Source: Sorangium cellulosum (GTDB lineage: Bacteria > Myxococcota_A > Polyangia > Polyangiales > Polyangiaceae). From it: 64,000 nucleotides of DNA. This document shows, in pieces, positions 54,302 through 63,545 of the stretch. A model generated the notes under the pieces. That model was given only the letters and a program-made list of their open reading frames with translations. It ran no database searches and had not been told where the DNA came from. The stretch is from positions 9,004,501-9,068,500 of the forward strand of contig NZ_CP012673.1 of NCBI RefSeq assembly GCF_002950945.1. Reading direction: 5' to 3'. Every line of letters starts with the position of its first letter. The stretch's first letter is position 1. The position numbers and the translations under genes were made by a program.

Positions 54302-56287
54302 TCACTGGGACGCCTGGCCGCCCTTCTCGTCGAGCCAGGCCACCGCCCACGCAAACGGGCTGTTCCAGTTGATGGTGATCTCGTTGAGCGACCACGCCTC
54401 GATGTGATCGATATAGCACTTCTGCGGCGCGCACTCCGGATCGACCGGCGGCGGGTCTGCCTCGGCCTCGTTGCTGGCGATCGGATCCTGCCGGGCGGTG
54501 TTCGGCCCGCCGGAGACGCACCCCGGCGGAGCGGCCGGGTACTCCGTGCTGAGCTGGGCGGCCCAGAAGCGATGGTGCGGATTCCGGAGCGGGTTCTCGC
54601 CGTAGCCGGAGACGTAGGACTTGTCCATCGCGTTGCGGCCGAGGAGGTAATCCGCGCCCGACGCCACGCCGTTGAAGTACTTCGCGTCCTCGGTGAAGTC
54701 GTGGGCGAGCGCCAGCACGATCATGTTGTTGAGCACGAACGAGTTGGAGCCCCAGGGGTATCCGTTCTCGTCCGCCCGGAAGGGCACCCGGTACCCCTCG
54801 GCGCCGATCACCTCGAGGTACTTGTCCGCGATGGCGATCAGCTTGGCCTTGGCCGCCTCGCTCTCCGCTGCCGTCGCCTCGGTCCCGGCCACGGCCAGCG
54901 AGATGGCGCCCAGCCCGTCGGTCTGGCCCCACGTCATCGCGCTGAACGAGCCGCTCTCGCCGAGGAGCGCCTCGGTGTAGTCCGAGGCCGCGAGCTCCTC
55001 CTTGTAGACGCTCTCACCGGTGGTGATGAAGAGCTCGGCGGCCGCCCAGTAGAACTCGTCGCTCGCGTCGCTGTCGCCGTAGGCGCCGCCGCCCACGACC
55101 TCACCCTCGTTCGGGAAGACCGCCGGGTTCGCCTTGGCCGCGGCCCACGCCCGCTCCGCGGCCGTGAGGCAACGCGCGGAGAAAGCGGCGTCGATGTCGC
55201 GCCAGATGCGCGCGGCCTGGGCCGCGGTCGCGGCCAGGTTGAGCGTCGCCGGCGTGCTGACCGGGCGCAGCACGCGCGGCTGCGGGTCGTCGGCCGGCGC
55301 CAGCGGCAGGCCGGTCCACTTCTCGTCATGCACCTTGTGGTGCACCATGCCCGCCTTGGCGCGGCCTTCGGGCACCTGCATCTTGAGCATGAACTCGAGC
55401 TCCCAGCGCGCCTCGTCGAGCAGATCGGAGACCCCGTTGCCGTTCTCGGGGATCTTCATCTTGCCGTCGTCGAACGCCGCGGTGCTCCCGAACTTGGCGA
55501 AGCGCTCGTACTGGTTCATCAGGGTCCAGACGGAGATACCGCCGTTCACCACGTACTTGCCGTGGTCGCCGGCGTCGTACCACCCGCCCGTGACGTCGAG
55601 CCCCGTGTAGTCGCACCCGATGTCCGCCGCGCAGGGCGCCTCCAGCGCCGGATCCGCGTGCCCCGCGGCGCGCGCGTACTCCTGGCCGACGTACTCCGCC
55701 AGGATCTCGATGCCCGAGCGGTTGTGGTAGAAATACGAGAGCGCGTCGTACTTCATGGTCGAGTAGATGCCCGGGCCCACGTCGAACGCGTGGCTCGTCA
55801 CCTGCCCGACCCGCAGCCTGTAGCCCTGGCCGACCGTGGCGAAGGCGCTGAAGTCGATGACGTGCACGTGCTCGCCGGAGCTCGCGTCGTCGCCCACGAC
55901 CTGCGTCGCGCCGCTCAGGAGGACCGCGTCGTCCGCGCCGATGAGCTCCCACGCGTGCGGCTTGTCCGCGGCGGCCACGACCGTGGCGATCTTCGCCGCG
56001 GCCGGCAGATAACCGACCTGATTGACGCGGATCAGCTCGCTGCCCGACGGCGCGACCGTCTCGACCGGCGTGCCGCCGCCCCCGCCCTCGCCGACGTCGC
56101 CGCCGCCACCACCGTCGCCCGCTCCAGCGCCGCTGGCTCCAGCGCCGCTGCCGCCGCTGCCGCCGCCGCCGGTCCCGTCATCGCCGCAGCCGACCGCGCC
56201 GAGGCCGCCCACGAGCGCAAGGAGGAGCGAGCCCCCCAAAGACAACCACGAACGCTTCCAGCAAGCCGATCTTGAAGCACTACGCAT
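54302..56287 (-). CDS. GH9 cellulase (lipid-anchored)
   Basis: 661 residues. The signal ends VGGLGAVGC (lipobox), then a Gly/Ser-rich linker of about 45 residues. An N-terminal Ig-like CelD_N domain follows (IRVNQVGYLPAAAKIATVV), then the (alpha/alpha)6 catalytic domain: GGWYDAGDHGKYVVNGG near 235 holds the catalytic Asp residues, HHRFW near 590 and the proton-donor Glu in SLNEITINWN near 635. It cleaves internal beta-1,4-glucan bonds. The lipid anchor suggests cell-bound cellulose attack, fitting the genome type. The promoter region (56288-56400) is unusually AT-rich. Ribosome binding GGAG lies 10 bases upstream, slightly long. Confidence 0.93.
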   Translation of the reverse strand: MRSASRSACWKRSWLSLGGSLLLALVGGLGAVGCGDDGTGGGGSGGSGAGASGAGAGDGGGGGDVGEGGGGGTPVETVAPSGSELIRVNQVGYLPAAAKIATVVAAADKPHAWELIGADDAVLLSGATQVVGDDASSGEHVHVIDFSAFATVGQGYRLRVGQVTSHAFDVGPGIYSTMKYDALSYFYHNRSGIEILAEYVGQEYARAAGHADPALEAPCAADIGCDYTGLDVTGGWYDAGDHGKYVVNGGISVWTLMNQYERFAKFGSTAAFDDGKMKIPENGNGVSDLLDEARWELEFMLKMQVPEGRAKAGMVHHKVHDEKWTGLPLAPADDPQPRVLRPVSTPATLNLAATAAQAARIWRDIDAAFSARCLTAAERAWAAAKANPAVFPNEGEVVGGGAYGDSDASDEFYWAAAELFITTGESVYKEELAASDYTEALLGESGSFSAMTWGQTDGLGAISLAVAGTEATAAESEAAKAKLIAIADKYLEVIGAEGYRVPFRADENGYPWGSNSFVLNNMIVLALAHDFTEDAKYFNGVASGADYLLGRNAMDKSYVSGYGENPLRNPHHRFWAAQLSTEYPAAPPGCVSGGPNTARQDPIASNEAEADPPPVDPECAPQKCYIDHIEAWSLNEITINWNSPFAWAVAWLDEKGGQASQ

Positions 56288-56668
56288 TTAGTAAAGTCTC
56301 CATACAAACTAAGGTTGACCGTCGCACAGCAATGACGCTGCAGACAGCGCTTTTCAGCGCCGCTACATTCATTGGGAACAAGGGAGATGTCAAGAGCAGA
56401 GCTGCATCCACGTCGCAGGCAATCCCATGACTCCGTGAACTCGAGATCACGCGACGCGGCGCGGTGAGGCACATCGCGTCATGTTTGACCACGGCGGAAT
56501 TTTACAAATCCACCGCCAGGGTAACGGCTCGCACCGCGGCGCCGCACATCCCGTCACATCCCGGTTTCCTGGCTGTTTCTGCGTGTTCTCGCGCCCGCCG
56601 CCCCTCCGGGCGGGCCGCCGCGCGTCCACAGGACACGCGGCCTGTCGTTGCCTCCCGGCGTATCCGGC
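56288..56668. other. cellulase upstream region, AT-rich
   Basis: 381 bases between the GH9 start and the menB stop. Bases 56288-56420 are lower in GC than the rest and must contain the cellulase promoter. A hairpin GCGCT-TTTC-AGCGC lies near 56347-56360, a possible regulator site. No gene recognised in 56420-56668. Confidence 0.5.
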
Positions 56669-57568
<900 letters not shown>

Positions 57569-57730
57569 GGTCCACTCCTTTTCGCGCGGACCCTACCCGC
57601 CTCGCCGTGGGCTGGCAACCAGGCAACCCGCGCGTTGCCCGCGCGTTGGAAGGCGGCGCGACCGCGGACGCGCCGCCCTCGACTGGTGTATAGAGGACGG
57701 GGACGCGTGTTCATGCCCACGGAGAATCGC

Positions 57731-58783
57731 ATGGTGCTCGGCAAGGGTTCGATCGCGGCAGCCTGCTGCGCGGCCGTCGCGCTGCTCGCCGCCGCGCCGG
57801 CCTGCTCGACGAAGGTGCGGAGGTTCGGTGACGCCGGCGCCGGAGGCGGCGGCGGGGACGGCGCGACGGCGAGCGCCGGGGGAGGCGGGGGCGGCGAAGG
57901 CGGCGGCGGGCGCACGTGCGAGCCCGGCAGCCAGGACGCCTGTTACAGCGGGCCGCCGGAGACGCTCAACCGCGGAGTCTGCCGGAGCGGCTTGAGCACC
58001 TGCGACGGCGACGGGGCCGGCCACGGCCCGTGCGCGGGCGAGGTGCTGCCCGCGGCCGACCGCTGCGACACCGCCGACGACGAGGACTGCGACGGCGTGG
58101 TCAACAAGGCGTGCCGCTACGCGAGGTGCGGCGACGTCCCCCCCGGCTCGCCGAGCGGCGTCTACCTGCTCGATCTGGACGGGAGCGGCCCGGCGCCGGA
58201 GTTCCCCGTCCACTGCGATCTGGAGACGGACGGCGGGGGGTGGGCGCTCGTCTACAACAGCGTCGGCTCCGAGGAGGGGACGACGCTCGCGTTCTGGGAT
58301 ATCCCGTACGAGGCGCGGCTCGGGGTCAAGGGCGAGCCGGGGCTCGGCCAGAACTTCTACCGGGGATCCCTCTACTTCGTCGGCCGAGAGTACCGCGACG
58401 AGATCGAGGATATGGATGGAACCGTGAAGGACGTGGTGCGCGCCACCGCGGAAGGCATCGACTCGGCCACCATGAAGCTCCTGCGCCCGTCGCAGACCTC
58501 CGGAGACGCCGAGATCTTCTTTTCGCAGTTCTTCTCGGGGTGGTCATCACAGGACTTCGACGGCGATCCTTACGAGGAGAACTGCGCGCTGAGGTACCAG
58601 AACGTCACGCAGCACTACGCGCAGTGCTGGGCCTACAACCTCGGCGCGGACGGGGACGAGCCGCTCGACGACGGCGGCTGGGGTCCCCATCTCGTGGCGC
58701 AGTTCGCGGATCGACTCGGCCTCGCCGGCGACGGCTCCCGCCACACCCGCGTGAAGAGAATCTCCCGCTGGACGCGGTGGTGA
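57731..58783 (+). CDS. fibrinogen-like-domain lipoprotein
   Basis: 350 residues. The ATG at 57731 has GGAGA 5 bases upstream; an in-frame ATG at 57713 is less likely. The lipobox (LAAAPAC, Cys25) is followed by a Gly/Ser linker, then a MopE-like Cys/Asp part (CDTADDEDCDGVVNKAC). The third part (SGVYLLDLDG, FPVHCDLETDGGGWALVYN) is the start of a fibrinogen C-terminal-like domain, with WSSQDFDGDPYEENCALRYQ later and a C-terminal basic end. Such lipoproteins with fibrinogen-like parts occur in myxobacteria; binding to sugars or proteins is inference. Followed by the Cys-rich lipoprotein gene. Confidence 0.75.
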   Translation: MVLGKGSIAAACCAAVALLAAAPACSTKVRRFGDAGAGGGGGDGATASAGGGGGGEGGGGRTCEPGSQDACYSGPPETLNRGVCRSGLSTCDGDGAGHGPCAGEVLPAADRCDTADDEDCDGVVNKACRYARCGDVPPGSPSGVYLLDLDGSGPAPEFPVHCDLETDGGGWALVYNSVGSEEGTTLAFWDIPYEARLGVKGEPGLGQNFYRGSLYFVGREYRDEIEDMDGTVKDVVRATAEGIDSATMKLLRPSQTSGDAEIFFSQFFSGWSSQDFDGDPYEENCALRYQNVTQHYAQCWAYNLGADGDEPLDDGGWGPHLVAQFADRLGLAGDGSRHTRVKRISRWTRW

Positions 58784-58787
58784 GGCC

Positions 58788-58846
58788 CGCGAGCGCGTGC
58801 CCCCGCGAGCGCGTGCCCCGCGAGCGCGTGCCCCCGCGAGCGCGTG
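58788..58846. repeat. short GC-rich tandem repeat
   Basis: CGCGAGCGCGTG starts at 58788, 58804, 58819 and 58835, spacing 15-16 bases, in the gap between the fibrinogen-like and Cys-rich lipoprotein genes. It is self-complementary in part (CGCGAGCGCG), so it may form a hairpin series. Confidence 0.65.
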
Positions 58847-58929
58847 ACGTGACAGAGAGGCGCCGGAGGCGAGGAATCTTCGCGGATTCCGTGACACCTC
58901 CGGCGCGGGTGCGCTATGCTGCCGCGGCC

Positions 58930-59505
58930 ATGCGCTTTTATGCAATGACACTGCTCGTGCTCCTCTCGGGCCTCGGCCTGGCGAGCTGCTGGAACAGCGG
59001 CGCCTGCGTGGACGGGGATGCGTGCGAGTGCTCCCACGGGGACGACTGCTACCTCGGCTGCGATGGTGACTTCTGCGACCAGCGCTGTTTCCAGATGGAG
59101 CACAGCTGCGGCGCCGTCTGCGACAACGGGTGTTCCTTCGAGTGCTTCGACGTGAGGGAGTGCTCGTCCTCCTGCGGTGACGAGTGCCAGCTCGACTGCC
59201 ACAACACCACGTCGTGCGGCGCCTTCTGCGGCCGCGACTGCAGGTACGACTGCCATGACACGGACCGGTGCGGCGTCGTGGTCGGGTCGGGCAGCACCGT
59301 GAACTGCCGCAACACCGCGACCTGCGTCATCGAGTGCCAGGGCTCGTGCGACGTGCTCTGCGCGGCCGTGAGCGAGTGCACCGTCGCGTGCGACGGGCCG
59401 TGCCAGGTGTCCTGCGAGTCCGTGGCCGGGTGCAACGTCACCTGCTCCGACGGCAGCCAGGCGGAGACATGCTCGGACACCCGGCGCGCGTGCGGTGGAT
59501 GCTGA
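58930..59505 (+). CDS. extremely Cys-rich lipoprotein
   Basis: 191 residues, 35 of them Cys. The signal ends LGLASC (lipobox, Cys20). From residue 26 on, the Cys occur in a pattern C-x(3)-C-x(3)-C-x(5)-C and variants (CSFECFDVRECSSSCGDEC) with Asp/Gly/Asn between, suggesting a rigid rod or sheet of many disulfides, or metal clusters. I do not recognise a family. The next gene, encoding an outer-membrane barrel, starts 14 bases after the stop, so they form an operon. Function unknown; a surface layer is possible. Confidence 0.75.
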   Translation: MRFYAMTLLVLLSGLGLASCWNSGACVDGDACECSHGDDCYLGCDGDFCDQRCFQMEHSCGAVCDNGCSFECFDVRECSSSCGDECQLDCHNTTSCGAFCGRDCRYDCHDTDRCGVVVGSGSTVNCRNTATCVIECQGSCDVLCAAVSECTVACDGPCQVSCESVAGCNVTCSDGSQAETCSDTRRACGGC

Positions 59506-59519
59506 GGAGACCGAGACCA

Positions 59520-60167
59520 ATGCAGAGAGCGACGACATCGCAGCTTCTCACGCCGCGCCGGCTGGCCGCGGCCCTCTCGTTCGCGGCGCTCACGATCGGA
59601 TGGGTCGAGAGCGGCGCCGCGCAGATGACGATCCGCCGCCCGGGCGATCGCCCCGACTACAAGGTCGAGCTGGAGCCGCACCTGCTCGTCGCGCCGTTCG
59701 AGCCGGTGGGCCCCGGCGTCGGCTCGGGCGTCGGCGCCGGGTTCCGCGCCACCATCGATATCGTCCCGGAGGGGTTCATCTCGCGCATCAACGACTCGGT
59801 CGGGCTCGGCTTCGGGCTCGACGCCCTCCACTACGGAGGCAACGGAGACTTCCGCGGCGAATGTACGCGCTTCGAGCGCGGCCCCGCGGGCACGCAGGTC
59901 TGCACGGAGGTCGACGCGTACGGGGACGCCACCGACTACGTGTTCGGCGAGGTCGTGATGCAGTGGAACTTCTGGCTCCACCGGCGCTGGTCCGTCTTCG
60001 GCGAGCCGGGGCTCTCCTTCTACCTCGGTGATCTGGGCCACCGCGGGAATTTCGGGGCCTCACCGGTGGTGTTCGTCGGCGGACGGTTCCACTTCACGGA
60101 GAACGTCACGCTGACGATGCGGCTCGGTTATCCCGCGTTCTCGCTGGGCGTATCGTTCCTTCTGTGA
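59520..60167 (+). CDS. outer membrane beta-barrel protein
   Basis: 215 residues. The signal peptide (AALSFAALTIGWVESGAAQ) precedes a short Arg/Pro segment and alternating hydrophobic strands (VELEPHLLVAPFEP, VFGEVVMQWNFWLHRRWSVFGEPG, NVTLTMRLGYPAFSLGVSFLL). The final strand ends in Leu-Leu rather than the usual Phe, which is acceptable for barrel assembly. It looks like a small barrel of 8 strands or so. It follows the Cys-rich lipoprotein by 14 bases; the two may sit together at the surface. No transport role is proposed. Confidence 0.72.
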   Translation: MQRATTSQLLTPRRLAAALSFAALTIGWVESGAAQMTIRRPGDRPDYKVELEPHLLVAPFEPVGPGVGSGVGAGFRATIDIVPEGFISRINDSVGLGFGLDALHYGGNGDFRGECTRFERGPAGTQVCTEVDAYGDATDYVFGEVVMQWNFWLHRRWSVFGEPGLSFYLGDLGHRGNFGASPVVFVGGRFHFTENVTLTMRLGYPAFSLGVSFLL

Positions 60168-60259
60168 GGGACGGCGCGCCGCCTCCCGGGGGCGCGCGCC
60201 GCCGTGCGGGGCGCCGCTCCTGTTTCCCGGGGCGCCGGCCGACCTGATATCCTGCGCGC

Positions 60260-62266
60260 ATGCGGGAGACGCCTCGTTCCGAAGAGCTGCCGGGCTCGGC
60301 CGCCACCGACGATCCCAGGGCAAAGGGGCCCGGAGCGCCGGACGAGCCTTCCATGGCGGAGCTCTCGAGCTCGGCGCTCGTGGAGGAGATCTCGTCGATC
60401 GAGGCCCTGGGCGCGCGCGGGAGCTCGCTCTCCGGGGGCGCGAGCGGAGACGTGATGATCGGAAGCCTGCTCTCCGGGCGCTACCGGGTCCACGAGCTCA
60501 TCGGCGAGGGCGGGATGGGCGCCGTCTACCGCGGCGAGCAGGTGCACCTCCGCAAGCAGGTCGCGATCAAGCTGCTCCGGCCGGTCGCGCGGAGGATGCC
60601 GGAGCTCGTGGCGCGGTTCGAGCGCGAGGCCGTGGCGGGGGCGCACATCCGGCACCCGAACGTCGTCGCGGTCATCGACTTCGGGCAGCTGGACGACGCG
60701 TCGTTCTTCCTCATCCTCGAGTACGTCGAGGGCACGCCGCTGCGGGACGTGATCACGTCGGGGAGGCTCCCGCCCGGGCGGGCGCTGCGGATCGCGCGGC
60801 AGATCGCGTCGGCGCTCGCGGCGACGCACGAGAAGGGCATCGTGCACCGCGACGTGAAGCCGCACAACGTGCTGATTGACGCGCACGATCAGGTCAAGCT
60901 GATCGACTTCGGGCTCGCGAAGGTCAATGTGGATCTCCTGGCGAGCACCGCCCGCAGGACCAAGGGACCGAGCCCGGCGCTCACCAGCGCGGGCGAGGTC
61001 TTCGGGACGCTCGCGTACCTCGCGCCGGAGGCGCTGCGCGGGATGGACGCGGTGGACGCGCGCGCGGATCTGTACGCGCTCGGGCTCGTGCTCTACGAGA
61101 TGCTCACCGGGCAGCACCCGTTCGACGTGAAGAACGTGGTGGCGCGGCTCAAGGAGCAAGGGCCCGGGGGGCCGCCGGCGCTGGGCGTGCGGGCGCCGGA
61201 TCTCCGGGTGCCCGCGGAGGTCGAGCAGGTGGTGGCGCGGCTGATCCAGCACGATCCGGCGCTCAGGTACGCGACGGCGGTGGAGGCGATCGCGGCGATC
61301 GAGGCGGGGATCGCGGCGGTGGAGCGGGCGGAGGGGGGGCAGGGCGCGCAGGCGGCGCAGGGCGCGCAGGCCGCACACGCGGCGCAGGCCGCACACGCGG
61401 CGCAGGGCGCGCAGGCCGCACACGCGGCGCAGGGCGCGCAGGCAGCGCCCAGAGGCAAGCCGTCGCCCGGCTGGAAAGGACCGCGGGCGACGCTGCTCGC
61501 ACACGCGCACCGGCCAGCGGCGTCGTCGGCCCGCTGGGTGCTCCTCGCCACGGCGATCGCGGCGCTCGCGATCGGCGGCACGGCAGTATGGCTCGCCGTC
61601 CGACGCCCCGCGACGACGGCGGCAGCACCGGCAACCGCACCGGCAGCGCCCACGCCCGCACCGCCCGAGCCGCCTCCGGCCGACTCGGCAAACGCACCGC
61701 CCGAGGAAGACGAGCGCGGCGCCAGAGGGGTGCGCGCACAGCTGAGCCGCGCCGTGGCAACCAGGAACTGGGTGCTCGGGGCACGATCGATGGTGGCGCT
61801 CGCACAGGTCGACCCCGAGATGCTCCTGAGCAGGGGCCTGCGCGAAGAGGTCCTCTCCATCGTGGCCGGCATCGGGTTCGAGGAAGACCACGAGGCGGCT
61901 GACGAGGTGTTCGAGCTGCTCACGAACGGGCTCGGTACCGGAGGGCTGGACGTGCTGCTGGACGTGGTGCGCGCGCGGGGAGGCACGAAGGCGGCACGGC
62001 GCGCGAGCGAGATCCTCGCGCAGCCCGAGGTGATGGCGCGCGCGACGCCGGCGCTACGCGTGACGTTCGCGTTCCGCAGGGCGACGTGCAGCGGGAAGAG
62101 GGCGCTCTTCGGGCGCGCTGCGGCCGAGGGAGATGAACGCACGCTGTTCGAGCTGCAGGTTCTGCATGGGGCGAGGTGCAGGAGGAGAGCGGATCCGTGC
62201 TGCTTTCGTGAGGATAAGGCGATCGCGGAGGCGATTCAGCAGCTGAAGGCGAGGCTTGGGACGTAG
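60260..62266 (+). CDS. PknB-type Ser/Thr protein kinase
   Basis: 668 residues. The kinase domain carries the glycine loop GEGGMGAVY (82-90), Lys104, HRDVKPHN (196-203) and DFGLA (216-220), then GTLAYLAPEAL. After the kinase part comes an Ala/Gln/His low-complexity linker made of 5-residue units (GAQAA, HAAQA) around 360-395. A membrane helix (near 426-447) and a C-terminal extracytoplasmic part with five Cys (CSGKRALF, CRRRADPCC) follow. It is likely a membrane sensor kinase in the general bacterial Hanks class. It follows the barrel gene by 92 bases. Confidence 0.9.
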   Translation: MRETPRSEELPGSAATDDPRAKGPGAPDEPSMAELSSSALVEEISSIEALGARGSSLSGGASGDVMIGSLLSGRYRVHELIGEGGMGAVYRGEQVHLRKQVAIKLLRPVARRMPELVARFEREAVAGAHIRHPNVVAVIDFGQLDDASFFLILEYVEGTPLRDVITSGRLPPGRALRIARQIASALAATHEKGIVHRDVKPHNVLIDAHDQVKLIDFGLAKVNVDLLASTARRTKGPSPALTSAGEVFGTLAYLAPEALRGMDAVDARADLYALGLVLYEMLTGQHPFDVKNVVARLKEQGPGGPPALGVRAPDLRVPAEVEQVVARLIQHDPALRYATAVEAIAAIEAGIAAVERAEGGQGAQAAQGAQAAHAAQAAHAAQGAQAAHAAQGAQAAPRGKPSPGWKGPRATLLAHAHRPAASSARWVLLATAIAALAIGGTAVWLAVRRPATTAAAPATAPAAPTPAPPEPPPADSANAPPEEDERGARGVRAQLSRAVATRNWVLGARSMVALAQVDPEMLLSRGLREEVLSIVAGIGFEEDHEAADEVFELLTNGLGTGGLDVLLDVVRARGGTKAARRASEILAQPEVMARATPALRVTFAFRRATCSGKRALFGRAAAEGDERTLFELQVLHGARCRRRADPCCFREDKAIAEAIQQLKARLGT

Positions 62267-62319
62267 GGAAGGGCGCGGCGCGGCGAGGGGTGGACGGGGG
62301 GACGTGAGGGGTGAGGGGG

Positions 62320-62403
62320 GACGCGCACGCGCACGCGCACGCGCACGAGCACGAGCACGAGGAGGAGAGACGGGGGACGGGAGACGGGAGACGGGAGACG
62401 GGC
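62320..62403. repeat. microsatellite-like tracts
   Basis: Two tracts: cacgcg units at about 62320-62360, grading into cacgag, and gggagac units of 7 bp at about 62378-62403. They lie between the kinase stop and the lipoprotein stop (convergent). Such tracts vary by slippage. Confidence 0.6.
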
Positions 62404-62406
62404 CTG

Positions 62407-63348
62407 TCAGAGCAGGCCGCAACTGCCGTAGAGCGGAAGGATATCCCTGTCGTGTAGTTCGGTCCGGATCGTCTCCGAGTACGTCGGGGCGACGAGCGAG
62501 TACGTCGGGGCGACGAGCGGGCCGAGCAGCGGGCCCAGGACCGCGGCGAGCGCGAAAGAGCCGCACGTCTGGTCTCCGTTCGCATCCTCCGTGCAGGCCA
62601 GGTCGCACAGCCCGACGAAGGAGACCCCGCACAGCAGCGGCGTGTGGCCGCAGAGGCGCTCCAGCACGAGCAGGTTGAGGTCGAGAGGGCAGCTCAGCGA
62701 CAGGCCCGAGAGAACCCCCGCGAGCTCGGGATCGATGCAGGCATAAGCGACGATCGGTCTGTCCAGGAAGGCATTGCCGAACATGGTGGCATCCCGGACG
62801 TTGAAACCGGCGAACGGCTCCTCCTCCCTGGGGCATTCGAGAGACGAATGGTGACCCTCCAGCAAGATCTCGACGTGTTCGTTCGCGCCGTTCAGGTGCT
62901 GAAAGAGGCACGCCGAGACCCAGCGCTGCTCCGATGTGGTGAGGCCGCGCTCGGCCCACTCCGGCGCGAGGCCGAAGGAGCCGTACAAGGTGCGGCCGCC
63001 AGGGAGGGACACGGTCGCCCCCTCGGAGAGAGCGCAGCGGACGGTGTAGTCAAGGACGCTCCTCCCGCCGGCAGTGTCGAGCAGCGGCGTCGGGACCAAC
63101 GCGCCACCTTCGTCGAGGATCGCGTCGAGGCCGAGCTCCCGGAGGGATGCTCGGTTGACGGGATCCCAGAAGTCGCTGGGCGACATACCGTTCGCGCCGA
63201 TGGGCGCGATCGTGCGCCGCAGCGGGGCCTCCGCCGCGTCGCCTGCGAGCTCGTCAACGTCGGCCGGCGCTTCGTCCGCGCCGACGCACCCTACCGTGAA
63301 CACACCTCCAACCAGTAGACCAGCCATGACGTACCGGATCGTCGACAT
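62407..63348 (-). CDS. hypothetical lipoprotein with VAPTYS duplication
   Basis: 313 residues from the ATG at 63348, since GGAG lies 6 bases upstream; the ATG four codons before lacks one. The lipobox gives lipidated Cys21 (GGVFTVGC). The rest shows Cys pairs (RCALSEG, SACLFQHLNG, LECPREEE, CLDLNLLV-like CPLDLNLLVLERLCG, CGVSFVGLCDLAC), so disulfides are probable. Near the C-terminus VAPTYS is present twice in a row (21-bp DNA duplication at 62471-62515). No family recognised. A 14-bp palindrome lies about 120 bases upstream. Confidence 0.68.
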   Translation of the reverse strand: MSTIRYVMAGLLVGGVFTVGCVGADEAPADVDELAGDAAEAPLRRTIAPIGANGMSPSDFWDPVNRASLRELGLDAILDEGGALVPTPLLDTAGGRSVLDYTVRCALSEGATVSLPGGRTLYGSFGLAPEWAERGLTTSEQRWVSACLFQHLNGANEHVEILLEGHHSSLECPREEEPFAGFNVRDATMFGNAFLDRPIVAYACIDPELAGVLSGLSLSCPLDLNLLVLERLCGHTPLLCGVSFVGLCDLACTEDANGDQTCGSFALAAVLGPLLGPLVAPTYSLVAPTYSETIRTELHDRDILPLYGSCGLL

Positions 63349-63467
63349 TCGAATCTCCATTGAATGAGAGCGGGACCGAGCGCGAAGCTCGGAGAAATGG
63401 CGACATTAACCTACATCACACATTTCCATTTTTCACACAAGCACGCAACCGCGAAATAAGGTACATT

Positions 63468-63481
63468 CCTTGTGCACAAGG
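63468..63481. promoter_or_regulatory. CCTTGTGCACAAGG palindrome, candidate operator
   Basis: A perfect 14-bp inverted repeat in an AT-rich intergenic stretch, 120 bases upstream of the lipoprotein start. The same half-site, CCTTG / CAAGG, appears again at 63518-63533 with a 6-base gap, centred 51 bases away. Two such sites are typical of operators, though the second may be a terminator of the gene at 63546. Confidence 0.5.
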
Positions 63482-63545
63482 CACTAAGGCAGGCCCTGAT
63501 CGCAACTGCTGAGCAGGCCTTGTCAAATCAAGGACCGAGGGTTCG

